This document shows positions 1 through 8,576 of a DNA stretch of 64,000 nt, piece by piece. The position numbers and the translations under genes were made by a program. Below the pieces are notes generated by a model. It saw nothing but the letters and a program-made list of their open reading frames with translations, was not told where the DNA came from and made no database searches. Every line of letters starts with the position of its first letter. Position 1 is the stretch's first letter. The DNA comes from Sulfuritalea sp. (GTDB lineage: Bacteria > Pseudomonadota > Gammaproteobacteria > Burkholderiales > Rhodocyclaceae): the NCBI GenBank assembly GCA_016712985.1, contig JADJQA010000002.1, forward strand, positions 1 to 64,000, read 5' to 3'.

Positions 1-3000
1 ACATCGAAGCCAAGCTCGATCTGAGCGAACGGCGGCTGACCGACGACGCCGAAGTGATCGCCGCGATGCAGGCCATCGCCCGCTTCAACCGGCAGACGAA
101 GAAGCTCAAGCTGATCAGGGACGGCAAGCCCGAGGAATACGAAGACCCGTTCTACGGCCGCGAGCTGAGCTATCTCGCGCGGCAGCCCAGCGTCACGCGC
201 CGCGAACTGCCCAAGCCCGGCGGCAGCGCGGAGTTCGAGGTGGTCGGCATTCCGCTGGCGAAACCCGGCTACCACATCCTCGAGGTCGAAAGCCGGCTGC
301 TCGGCGCGGCGCTGCTGTCCGGCGAGAAGAATGCGCCGCGGCCGATGTATGTGCGCGCCGCGGCACTGGTGACCAACATGGCGGTGCACTTCAAGCGCGG
401 CGCGGACAACGCGCTGGTCTGGGTCACGGCGCTTTCCAGCGGCAAGCCGCTGGAAAGCGCCGAGGTGAGAATCTCGAACTGCAAGGGCACGCTGCTGTGG
501 AGCGGCAAGACGGACGCCGAGGGGCGCGCGCCGGTTGATCGCGCGCTGGCCGAGGCGAGTTGCCAGGACGCGAGCTTCCTGTTCGTCAGCGCACGGCTGA
601 ATGACGACTACAGCTTCGTGCGCAGCGACTGGAACGAGGGCATCGAACCCTGGCGCTTCGGCGTCGCCACCTGGGGCGAAAGCTCGGGCCCACGCCTGAT
701 CCACACGATATTCGATCGCACCTTGCTGCGCCCCGGCCAGACCGTCTCGATGAAGCACATCGCGCGCGAACGTGGCAGCCGCGGCATGAGCTTTGCCGAT
801 CCGGCGACGCTGCCCGGCCGCGCGCTGATCCGCCATGACAGCGGCGCCGAGTACCTGCTGCCGCTCGCCTGGGACGCGCAGGGCGTGGCCTTGAGCCAAT
901 GGAAGATTCCCGAATCCGCCAAGCGCGGCAGCTATGCGGTCGAACTGCAAGGCGCAAAGGGTGGCAACAACGGTGGCAACAGCGGCAACGGCGGCGGCAA
1001 CTTCAGTGGCGGCGAATTCCGCGTCTCCGACTTCCGCCTGCCGGTGTTCACCGGCAGCGTGCAGGGCGTCGGCGCGCGCCAGGTGGCGCCGAAGAGCGTG
1101 ACGCTGGCGCTGGGCCTGTCCTTCCTCAACGGCGGCGCGGCGAAGGCGCAGCCGGTGCAGGTGTCGGCGACGCTGCGGCCGAGCTGGCCGAGCTGGCCGG
1201 GCTACGACGGCTACCGCTTCAATGTCGATTTCGGCGAGTCCGGGCTATCGGCATTCGGCATCGACAACGGCCGCGAACGCGAATAGTTGGTATTGGACAA
1301 GCAGGCGCTGACACTCGATCGCGCCGGCGCCGGCAAGCTCGACGTGGCGCTCGGGCAGAAGCCGCGCGGCCCGGCCGAGCTTTACGCCGAGATGAGCTTC
1401 AACGATCCCAATGGCGAGATCCAGACCCTGCGCGGCACCGTGCCGCTGTGGCCGGCGGCCGTGGCGCTGGGCATGCGCATTCCGGATTGGATCTCCCCCA
1501 GCGACAAGGGCCGCGTCGATCTGCTGGTCCTCGATCTGGACGGCAATCCGGTGGCGGGACAGGACCTCCACGTCAGCGCCAAGCGGCGCATTTCGCATTC
1601 GCACCGGCGGCGCATCGTCGGCGGCTTTTACGCCTACGAGAACCGCGAGGAGTTCGCCGATCTCGGCACCGTGTGCAGCGGCCGCACCGATGCCCGCGGC
1701 CTGCTGCGCTGTGAACCGAAGGCGGTCGGCCCCGGCGAGATACTCCTGCTGGCGGAAACCAGCGACGCGCAGGGCAACACCGCCCGCAGCGGCGCCAGCT
1801 ACTGGGCCGCCGGCAGCGGCGAAGACGCCTGGTTCACCGCCGGCAACCAGGACCGCATCGACGTGGTTCCCGAGCGGCGCAGCTACAAGGCCGGCGAGAC
1901 GGCGCGATTCCGTGTACATACGCCGTTCCGCGACGCCACGGCGCTGATCGCGGTCGAGGCCGGCGGCATCATCGAAACCTTCGTCCGCCCGCTGTCGCGT
2001 TTCAGGCCGGTCATCGATCTGCCGGTCAGGGCCGAATGGGCGCCGAACGTCTACGTCTCGGTGCTGGTGGTGCGCGGCCGGGTCGAGCCGCTGGCGTGGT
2101 ATTCGCTGTTCCAGTGGGGTTGGCGCGAGCCGCTGGCGTGGTTCCGCGACTGGTGGAATCCGCAGCAGCCGACGGCGATGGTCGATCTCGCCAAGCCTGC
2201 CTGGCGCATGGGCCTGGCCGAACTCGGCGTCGGCACCGAGAGCCTGCGCCTCAAGGTGGAGGTGCTGCCCGAGCGCAGCGAGTACCGGCCGCGCGAGGAG
2301 GCCGCCGTGCGCCTGAAGGTCAGCGCGCCGGAGGGCAAGCCGTTGCCGGCCGGCGCCGAGATCGCCTTCGCCGCCGTCGACCAGGCGCTGCTCGAACTGC
2401 GGCCCAATGACAGTTGGGATCTGCTGGAAGCCATGACACCACGCCGCGCTTACGAAGTCGAGACCGCCACCGCGCAGTCGCAGGTGCTCGGCAAGCGCCA
2501 CTTCGGCCGCAAGGCCGTGCCGCCCGGCGGCGGCGGCGGCCGCGCCCCGGCGCGCGAACTGTTCGATACCCTGCTGAGCTGGCAGCCTCGCGTCAAGGTC
2601 GGCGCCGACGGTACGGCAACGGTGAAGCTGCCGATCAACGATTCGCTGACCGAATTCAAGCTGGTCGGCATTGCCAGCGCCGGCGTCAGCCTGTTCGGCA
2701 CCGGCTCGGCCGCCGTACGCACGCGGCAGGACCTGCAACTGATCTCCGGCTTGCCGCCGCTGGTGCGCGAGAAGGATCGCTACCAGGCGCTGCTGACCGT
2801 GAGGAACGGCACGGCGCGGGCGATGGCGGTCAGCGTCACGGCGCGCGCCGGCGCGCAAGTGTTGGAGGCGAAGGAGGTCAAGCTCGACGCCGAAGGCGCC
2901 ACCGAGATCGCCTGGACCGCCCAGGCGCCGGAAGGCGCAACGAGTCTGGCGTGGGAATTCGAGGCCGCCGAGAAAGACGACAGCAACAAGACTGCGGCGC

Positions 3001-4593
3001 GCGACCGCCTCAGGATCATCCAGCGCATCGAGCCCGCAGTGCCGGTCAGCGTGCAGCAGGCCAGCTTCGCCCGCATCGACGGCAAGCTCGAGATGCCGGT
3101 TGGCTTGCCGCAGGGCGCGCTGCCCGGCCGGGGTGGCATCGAGATCGGCCTCTCGCCGAAACTCTCGACACCGCCGCCGGGCCTGAAGCGCTACTTCGAG
3201 GACTACCCGTTCTCCTGCCTCGAACAAAAGGCCTCGGTCGCCGTCGGCCTGCATGACGAAAAGCGTTGGAAGGACGTCGTCGACAGCCTGCCGGCGCTGC
3301 TCGACGGCAACGGCCTGGCGCGCTACTTCGCCAGCGAGTCGGCGACCAGCGCCGGCAGCGTGGCGCTAACCGCCTATCTGCTGGATGTCTCGCTGGCCAG
3401 CGGTCTTGCCCTGCCCGCCGATTTGAAGACGCGCATGGAAGAGGGATTGAACGGTTTCGTCGAGGCGCGCTTCAAGGCGCCGGTCTGGTCGCCGGCGCAG
3501 ACCGATGGCCAACTCGCCGCCAAACTGCTTGCGCTCGAAGCGCTGACGCGCGCCGGCAGGAAACCGGTCAAGACCGCCTCGGCACTCGACGTCGAAGCGC
3601 TGCGCCTGCCGACCTCCGCCTTGATCGACTGGACCCTGGTGCTGAAGCGCCTTCCCGAGCTGCCGCAGCGCGCCGAAAAGCTCGCCGCCGCGACACGCGA
3701 ACTGAGGAACCGCCTGTCCTACAGCGGCGGGCGGCTCGGCTTCACCACCGAAAAGCGACTACTGGTGGTGGATGATGGTCAGCGGCGATTCCAACGCCTT
3801 CCGCCTGATCGAAGCAGTGATGGACGACCCCGGCTGGCGCGACGACTTGCCGAAACTGCTGCGCGGCGCACTGGAACGCCAGGCGCGCGGCCGCTGGTTC
3901 ACCACCACCGCCAACGCCTGGGCCGCCATCGTGCTCGACCAGTACGCCCGCCGCCACGAGAAAGAAGCCGTGGCCGGCGCCACGCGCGCCAGCCTCGGCG
4001 CAGCCAGGGCGGAGCATCGCTGGAAGGGTGGCGAAGACACGCCGCTGCTCGCCCTGCCCTGGCCGGCGGGCGAAGCAAAGCTGGCCGTGACGCATGAAGG
4101 CAGCGGCAAGCCCTGGGCCAGCATCCAGGCGCTGGCCGCGATTCCCGCCGGCGAGCCGCGCGCCTTCGGCTACCGCATCAGCCGGCAGGTCACGCCGCTG
4201 CAGCAAAAAGAGACGGGCAAGTTCAGCCGCGGCGACCTCTGGCGCGTCACGCTCAGCATCGACGCCGAGCAGGACATGACATGGGTGGTGGTCAGCGACC
4301 CGATCCCGGCCGGCAGCCGCATCCTCGGCGAAGGCGACGGCCGCGATTCGCGGATCGCGACGATGGACGAAGACCTGCGCTCGCGCCGTCTCTGGCCGAG
4401 CTTCGTCGAGCGCAGCTTCGCGAACTTCCGCGCCTATTACGAAGTCGTGCCGAAGGGAAGGTTCAGCATCGACTACACGCTGCGCATCAACAACGCCGGC
4501 GAGTTCGCCCTGCCGCCGACGCGCGTCGAGGCGATGTATGCGCCGGACGTGTTCGGGGAGGTGCCGAACGGGAAGGTGGTGGTGGGGAATTGA
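1..4593 (+). pseudogene. alpha-2-macroglobulin family protein (YfaS-like), interrupted, 5' end outside window
   Basis: Bacterial alpha-2-macroglobulins are large envelope proteins thought to trap foreign proteases by a reactive thioester. The reading frame is already open at base 1. The thioester motif CLEQ is intact at 3216-3227, preceded by a run of MG-type beta domains. Two lesions break the gene. A TAG at 1284-1286 sits between GRERE and LVLDKQ in an otherwise continuous frame (probably CAG to TAG). A frameshift lies at 3752-3757, where EK is followed in the next frame by DYWWWMMVSGDSNAF; loss of one CG pair from a CGCG run would explain it. The C-terminus then continues to the TGA at 4591-4593. 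It may be a real pseudogene or an intact gene with two sequence errors. A GTG or TTG restart after the TAG would lack the N-terminal export signal. Confidence 0.85.
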
Positions 4594-4928
4594 ATGCCAT
4601 TACCTGCCCGGCCTTGCCCGCCGGCAGTTCCGCTTCACGGGCCGGCAAGTCGGCGTCCCAGACACGCAGCCAGCACCGACATTCCTGGCGCTGGCTGCGC
4701 GCTGTTGTCAAAATGCGAGATAAATCGTCTAATCCAAACTACTCAGGCGTGTTCGGTGCGGGCGCTGTAATGCTTGAAGCAAGTGTCCGGCCCCTGACCT
4801 GCTCCAAAAGGCGTGGCGCGGCGGCCGACTCGGTAGGTGACGGAGTTGACGACATTTTAGGCTCTACTAGATTCGACTGAGTTACTGATGAAATTCAGCA
4901 TAGCACAAAAAAACTGGTGTTATATACA
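4594..4928. other. gene-free spacer between A2M and the cassette array
   Basis: I see no convincing gene, RNA or terminator here. The AT content rises towards the right, and the block marks the boundary between the core gene to the left and the cassette array to the right. Confidence 0.5.
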
Positions 4929-5001
4929 GCCTATTTGACGCAATGCTTTCCTTCATGACGGAAAGCGTTGCGTCAAATTGGTGCCACACTTAACGTTAGG
5001 C
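4929..5001 (+). other. attC-like recombination site with strong hairpin
   Basis: An 18-bp inverted repeat (4934-4951 with 4960-4977, one G-T wobble, loop of 8) is followed by GTTAGGC at 4995-5001, which matches the attC right core GTTRRRY. A weak partner GCCTATT lies at 4929-4935. The next gene starts 10 bases after the core, as is usual for a gene cassette. The left core is imperfect, so this could be a decayed attC or an unrelated hairpin beside a core-like heptamer. Confidence 0.5.
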
Positions 5002-5011
5002 TAAAAACGCA

Positions 5012-5569
5012 ATGCTTAAGGATGCGGCAGAAGTAGTATCTAAACTTTGGGCAAGTTGGTCTTTGCTACTCGGGGCCACCTTAGTCTTTGGGCTGCTTTG
5101 GTTCGCGCCCATAACCCTGGTTCTGGATAAAGATGTGCTGCAAGTATTCAACAAATACCGGGGACATATTGGCTTCGCAGCTCTAGTACTTGTGCTGGTC
5201 ACTTCGGTACGAACCGTTATTGCATTGGCTTTATTCGCGTCACATAAGGTTTTTGAGTGGCACAAAAGGCAACCAAGGCTCAAGGCTATCGAGAAAGAAC
5301 AAAAGGCGGTCCTTCTTCGAATACAGTATTTAGAAATGGCCAATCGCGAATTCTTGAAATTCCTTATAGATAAAAAACAGCAGCAGTTTTCGTTACCAAA
5401 TAATGGAAATGACCATAGTTGGGTTGGTGATTATGCAGATGTGGTAATGGCTTCAATTGGTGTTCCTTACACAGAATATAAAATTAAGCCGTGGATATGG
5501 AAATACAAACCAAATCCTTCAGCGTTGGAAGTGGAAGCAGTTGAAAGCAAATCAACATCACGAGCCTAA
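5012..5569 (+). CDS. SieB-like superinfection exclusion membrane protein
   Basis: This 185-residue protein has two N-terminal membrane segments (about residues 15-38 and 53-75). A charged, probably coiled-coil stretch follows (about 85-115), then a soluble tail with a W-rich region near KPWIWKYK. That layout and length resemble the superinfection exclusion B (SieB) family, in which a prophage-encoded inner-membrane protein aborts infection by related phages. The gene is distinctly more AT-rich than its neighbours and sits between an attC-like core ending at 5001 and a good attC site overlapping its stop, so it reads as a mobile gene cassette. The family assignment rests on topology and overall look rather than a diagnostic motif. 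Phage defence is therefore an inference. Confidence 0.65.
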   Translation: MLKDAAEVVSKLWASWSLLLGATLVFGLLWFAPITLVLDKDVLQVFNKYRGHIGFAALVLVLVTSVRTVIALALFASHKVFEWHKRQPRLKAIEKEQKAVLLRIQYLEMANREFLKFLIDKKQQQFSLPNNGNDHSWVGDYADVVMASIGVPYTEYKIKPWIWKYKPNPSALEVEAVESKSTSRA

Positions 5570-5617
5570 CGAATAAGGATAGATCGTGCGCAGCCACGAT
5601 CTATTCGTTTGTTGGAC
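5564..5617 (+). other. attC site (integron cassette recombination site)
   Basis: The left core GCCTAAC (5564-5570) and the right core GTTGGAC (5611-5617) flank a 10-bp stem (5579-5588 with 5595-5604) around the loop CGCAGC. This is the R''-L''-L'-R' layout of an attC site. The site overlaps the stop of the SieB-like gene. Its hairpin and the sequence just after it are closely repeated at the site at 6498-6552. Confidence 0.8.
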
Positions 5618-5814
5618 GAGCCCGGTCCGAGCGCTGGGCGCCCCCTTGGAAATATCTTTTCAGGATTGCCCGGAAGCATGAATTCCGGAGGGCCGCGGGC
5701 AGGAAGCTTGGGCATGCTGCTGGGCAGGTGGCGAATTTCGCGCGAGTCCGGCGATTTTTGTGCCCCCGCGCCCGAATTTCGGGCGGCCGCGTCACTCAGC
5801 TTGGGGAAACTGAG
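5618..5814 (+). other. cassette body with no recognisable gene
   Basis: This lies between two attC-like sites and should be a cassette. The only open frame (about 85 codons, crossing both attC sites) has no plausible ribosome site and looks non-coding. It may be an ORF-less cassette carrying a promoter or small RNA, or a decayed one. Confidence 0.45.
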
Positions 5815-5880
5815 GTCCAACAAAGCAATTCAACTAGGACGCGCCAAAAAGCGGCGCGCCGGTTAATTGCGGCGTCCGGC
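5815..5880 (+). other. degenerate attC-like site
   Basis: GTCCAAC (5815-5821) fits the RYYYAAC left core. A bulged hairpin follows (GCAATT and CGCGCC on the left, GGCGCGCC and AATTGC on the right). The expected right core has decayed to something like GTCCGGC at 5874-5880. Recognition rests on the left core, the hairpin and the position just ahead of a toxin-antitoxin cassette. Confidence 0.45.
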
Positions 5881-5906
5881 CCATAGAAGCGCGCACCTTC
5901 GCTCGT

Positions 5907-5935
5907 TTGACTAGCGCACTTATTGTAGCTACAGT
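5907..5935 (+). promoter_or_regulatory. sigma-70 promoter for the first brnTA pair
   Basis: TTGACT (5907-5912) and TACAGT (5930-5935) are separated by 17 bases. The brnT start lies 5 bases beyond the -10, so the transcript may be nearly leaderless. A private promoter inside a cassette is typical of toxin-antitoxin cassettes, and BrnA normally represses its own promoter. Confidence 0.6.
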
Positions 5936-5940
5936 AATGC

Positions 5941-6207
5941 ATGCGTATCGAATTCGATCCAGCCAAGGATGAGGCAAACCAAGCGAAACGCGGTGTGTCC
6001 TTGCTCATGGTGGCCGAACTCGATTGGGAAGTCGCGCTGGTGTGGGTTGATGAACGGTTTGAGTACCACGAGATGCGAATGATCGCGCTCGCTCCAAATA
6101 CCGAAATCCTGTACTACGTGGCCTTTGTAGATCGTGGCAATGTGCGAAGGATCATCAGCCTCCGCGCCAATCGTCGTGAGGTAAAGCACTATGTCGAAAA
6201 TCCCTAA
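5941..6207 (+). CDS. brnT: BrnT family ribonuclease toxin (first copy)
   Basis: BrnT is a small RelE-fold RNase that stops translation unless bound by BrnA. This 88-residue protein has the family opening, IEFDPAKDEANQAKRGVS, where the D-x-x-K-x-x-x-N pattern precedes the first helix. It keeps the later RIISLRANRREVKHYVEN strand-helix segment common to BrnT C-termini. The stop overlaps the next gene by 17 bases, as usual for brnTA pairs. It lies in a gene cassette ending at the attC site at 6498-6552, with a promoter just upstream. No frameshift or missing region is evident. Confidence 0.85.
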   Translation: MRIEFDPAKDEANQAKRGVSLLMVAELDWEVALVWVDERFEYHEMRMIALAPNTEILYYVAFVDRGNVRRIISLRANRREVKHYVENP

Positions 6208-6490
6208 ACGACCTGCCGTTCGCATGCCGACGGTGGCCGAAGACAAGGCCATTACCGCGGCGGCCAAGAGCGATCCCGATGCACAGCCGCTCACACCTGC
6301 TCAGCTTAAGGCAATGGTCCCCTTGCGGTCGTTGCGCGGGCGGCCGAAGTCCGAAAACAAGAAGCTGCTGGTATCGGTGCGCTACAGCCCCGAGGTCGTT
6401 GCCTACTTCAAGTCAACGGGCGAAGGCTGGCAATCGCGCATGGATGGTGTGCTGCGTCAGTACGTATCGCGCCATTCCCGTAGCGCATAG
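6191..6490 (+). CDS. brnA: BrnA family antitoxin (first copy)
   Basis: BrnA neutralises BrnT and represses the shared promoter through a C-terminal ribbon-helix-helix fold. The 99-residue product has a disordered Lys/Pro-rich start (MSKIPKRPAVRMPTVAED) and then the DNA-binding part: strand KLLVSVRYSPEVVAYFKS followed by the helix WQSRMDGVLRQYV. It overlaps brnT by 17 bases and is followed after 7 bases by an attC site, which fixes the pair as one mobile cassette. Such pairs in cassette arrays are generally thought to stabilise the array against loss. Confidence 0.85.
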   Translation: MSKIPKRPAVRMPTVAEDKAITAAAKSDPDAQPLTPAQLKAMVPLRSLRGRPKSENKKLLVSVRYSPEVVAYFKSTGEGWQSRMDGVLRQYVSRHSRSA

Positions 6491-6497
6491 GTATGTG

Positions 6498-6552
6498 GCC
6501 GAACGAATAAGGTTCGATCGTGCGCAGCCACGATCTGAACCGTTTGTTGGAT
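6498..6552 (+). other. attC site with extrahelical base
   Basis: The left core GCCGAAC (6498-6504) and the right core GTTGGAT (6546-6552) enclose a 12-bp stem: GGTTCGATCGTG (6511-6522) pairs with 6529-6541, leaving one unpaired T at 6536. An extrahelical base in the folded strand is a hallmark of attC recognition by integron integrases. The site is nearly the same as that at 5564-5617. Confidence 0.85.
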
Positions 6553-6802
6553 GAGCCCGGCCCGGAGCGCCGATCGGCCCTCACAGGAAATATGTATTTG
6601 GGAAGTACCACGGTTTGAAGCCTTACCGGGAGGGCGGGTGCTGGAGAGCCCGCTGCGTGCCTGCCGTTGCGGCAGCCAATGCCGATTTTGGTCGTTGACC
6701 GGTGTATGCGGCCCCGATTTGCCCCGGATCAAGGCAAGCCGCCCCCTCAGCTTATGGGCGCTGATCTCCCGTCACCTGTCGAGGGGCTCTGCGCTTATAT
6801 CG

Positions 6803-7370
6803 TCAATGGACCCCGTCGGCGACAATGGGTACCGGCAGGATCCCTTCGACCCGCGAGCGAATCCGCGTCTTCACAATCACCATCAACGCCCCGCAGCAAC
6901 TGCACAGGATCGGCGCCCGCTCCTTGACCCAGGCCAGCGCCCGACCAGGCACGAACTTGAGCAGCAGGTGCAGCAAAGCGATCAAGCGCTTGCAGTTCGG
7001 ATGCAGAAAGCCGAAGTTGCGCGCCCGCCGAAACCCCTTGGGCAGCACATGCTGCAAGACCAGCCACAGAAACTGCGCACCGGACACGGTGCGCCGTTCC
7101 ATCCTCCCGGTCTTGGCGTCGCGATAACGGAAGCTCACCTGACCGTCCTGGCAGGCGACGATGTCCTTCTCGGCGATGACTCCCCGGTAAAGATAGCGCC
7201 CCAGGTAGATCAGCGCCGGCTCGCCGCTGCCGACGGACTTGCAATCCACCACCCACTTCTCCGGGTGGCGACGGGGAAGCGCCAGTCCGGCGGCCTCGAT
7301 GCCGGCCAGCAGCTTCGCCCGGAAGACCTTGGCCAGCGCCTTGTGATTGAACAGATAGCCGCCTGGCCTC
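6803..7370 (-). pseudogene. IS91-family transposase, C-terminal fragment
   Basis: The fragment carries the recognisable second half of an IS91/IS801-type Y2 transposase: YLFNHKALAKVFRAKLL, then the region around YLGRYLYRGVI, then the end with the short metal-binding pair CSCCGAL. The N-terminal half with the HUH motif and catalytic tyrosines is absent. The open frame begins abruptly near 7370, where it meets an integrase fragment in another frame, so an internal deletion joined the two. It cannot transpose by itself and lies antisense to the surrounding cassettes. Confidence 0.8.
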
Positions 7371-7706
7371 CTGGACCGTGACGATGTCCGGCAGGCGCTG
7401 GCTCTTCGGCGGCTTGATGAGGTCGGGCGCCACCCAGGGTTTGCGCAGGACATGGGCGTAGTAGAACTTCAGGCCATACAGGTCGAGTTTGACGGTGGTC
7501 CAGGAGTGCGAGCTGATGAGATCGGTGAAGTAGTCGGTGAGCTGCGCCTCGGTCAATGCGTCCATTTGATGATCGAAGTACGCGCCAATTCGGCGAATGG
7601 CGCGCGCGTAGGCGTCTATCGTCTTGGGTTGCAACCCCTTGAGCTTGAGGTGCTTGAGATGCGTCTGGTATTGCCGGTCAAAGTCGGCGGCGATGTCGTT
7701 CGTCAT
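7371..7706 (-). pseudogene. tyrosine recombinase, N-terminal fragment of an IS91-type element
   Basis: About 112 residues of a phage-integrase N-terminal (core-binding, SAM-like) domain are present: MTNDIAADFDRQYQTHLKHL, then GLQPKTIDAYARAIRRIGAYFD, ending near LPDIVTVQEARR. The catalytic domain with its R-H-R-Y residues is lost at the junction with the transposase fragment. Many IS91-type elements carry such an integrase-like gene upstream of the transposase. It is not an integron integrase, since the IntI-specific patch and the catalytic domain are absent. Confidence 0.8.
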
Positions 7707-7817
7707 GCTGGTTTATCCTCACGAAATATTGCAGAATCAACCCCTCGGTAGTGAGGAGATGAAGGTGCAGGATAATTCGTGGCGTAGCAGCCGGCGACTC
7801 CTCCGCGTAGCGGCTTC

Positions 7818-7880
7818 GTCCAGCACTGCGTTGCAAGGGCCGCGCCGCAAGCGGCGCGTCCCTGAGCTACGACGTTCGGC
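7818..7880 (+). other. attC-like site
   Basis: GTCCAGC (7818-7824) and GTTCGGC (7874-7880) are near-core heptamers. Between them is a strong GC hairpin in which CGCGCCGC and GCGGCGCG face each other around AA, with GGG and CCC extending it past a mismatch. Both cores deviate by one base from consensus. The toxin-antitoxin cassette begins 43 bases downstream. Confidence 0.5.
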
Positions 7881-7922
7881 GTCAGATTGCACTTTTCACA
7901 TTCAGTGGAGTACCATTTCCAA

Positions 7923-8144
7923 ATGCAAATAGCTTCCGGAACCATTGTTGGTGGCAAAGTCGTTGTCGAAGGCCTTTCGCTGCCCGATGGTACGCCTGTG
8001 ACCGTCCTAGCTCGAGGCGACGAGGTTGCTGTACGGCTTCCACCCGAACAGGAAGCCGAACTGCTTAATGCTCTTGACGAGGCTGACCGCGAGGAAGGCA
8101 TTTCTGCCGAGGCGCTTTTTGCACGGCTCCGCCGTGTCGGCTGA
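7923..8144 (+). CDS. small antitoxin of a ParE-type toxin-antitoxin cassette
   Basis: This 73-residue acidic protein starts MQIASGTIVGGKVVVEG, then has LPDGTPVTVLARG, PPEQEAELLNALDEADREEG and a C-terminal ALFARLRRVG. The beta-rich N-terminus followed by an acidic helix and a short basic tail is the pattern of many small antitoxins found beside RelE/ParE toxins in cassettes. The ATG at 7923 was chosen because homology begins there and earlier in-frame starts lie inside the cassette boundary. The toxin frame begins 3 bases after its stop but is badly damaged, so this antitoxin may now be an orphan. Confidence 0.65.
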   Translation: MQIASGTIVGGKVVVEGLSLPDGTPVTVLARGDEVAVRLPPEQEAELLNALDEADREEGISAEALFARLRRVG

Positions 8145-8146
8145 TC

Positions 8147-8448
8147 TTGGCTCTCGGCGTCAGAATCAAACCCCGCGCGCAGCGGAAATCGAACGGGCAG
8201 CAGAATGGTGGGCCGAGAATCGGCCTGCTTGCCGTTGGAGCCATTCGCAAGGATATTGAGGCTGCGCTTGGCCTTGCTCGTCGAAGAGCCCGGCATCGGC
8301 ACCAAGTGACAAAACAGCGCGCTCCGATATTGTTCGCCGCCTATACCTCACCCGCGTTCGATACTTTCTCTACTATCGAGTGCGAGGAAACCGCCTTGAG
8401 GTTGTCGCGTTCTGGCACTCTAGCCGCGAAGCTGGCCCGTCGGTCTGA
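8147..8448 (+). pseudogene. ParE/RelE-type toxin remnant
   Basis: ParE toxins poison gyrase, while RelE relatives cut mRNA. Pieces of one toxin can be read in three frames: LALGVRIKPRA at the start, then RAAEIERAAEWWAENRPA, AVGAIRKDIEAALGL, LLVEEPGIGTK, and finally RRLYLTRVRYFLYYRVRG with VVAFWHSSREAGPSV before the stop at 8446-8448. At least three frame changes are needed, which is too many for a single sequencing slip. It is probably a true pseudogene. Loss of the toxin with survival of the antitoxin is a commonly expected decay route. Confidence 0.8.
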
Positions 8449-8457
8449 TCCTATGAC

Positions 8458-8501
8458 GCCGAACCCTTCGACCCAAGCGCCCCTGAACTCAAACGTTGGG
8501 C
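8458..8501 (+). other. short attC-like site
   Basis: GCCGAAC (8458-8464) and GTTGGGC (8495-8501, a perfect right core) bracket only 30 bases with weak pairing. The flanking words CCCTTCG and TCAAACG are like those next to attC cores in pseudomonad and xanthomonad arrays. The central hairpin seems to have been deleted. Confidence 0.4.
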
Positions 8502-8576
8502 ATCGGAATAGCAGCTCTTATGCAACCCCGAGGGGGCGCTCAGCGGGCAGCACTCCACCAGCCAACGGAGGTATGT

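Larger units (their letters stand above)
6803..7706 (-). mobile_element. IS91-type insertion element remnant
   Basis: An integrase-like N-terminus and a transposase C-terminus, both on the minus strand, are fused by an internal deletion at about 7370. No clear oriIS or terIS end could be read. The element splits the array between the attC at 6498-6552 and the one at 7818-7880. Bases 6553-6802 and 7707-7817 on either side hold no gene that I recognise. Confidence 0.7.

Noticed and set aside
1245..3254. 669-codon minus-strand frame opposite the A2M gene
   Set aside because: It is an antisense shadow of a GC-rich gene, with no recognisable domain or ribosome site. Similar long shadows at 13358-15121, 37735-39510 and 40356-41699 were rejected for the same reason.
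5609..5866. 85-codon frame in the ORF-less cassette
   Set aside because: It crosses the right core of one attC site and most of the next, has no ribosome site and looks like random translation.
7371..7706. Integron integrase intI for the cassette array
   Set aside because: Only an N-terminal core-binding domain is present, joined to an IS91 transposase fragment; the catalytic domain and IntI patch are absent.
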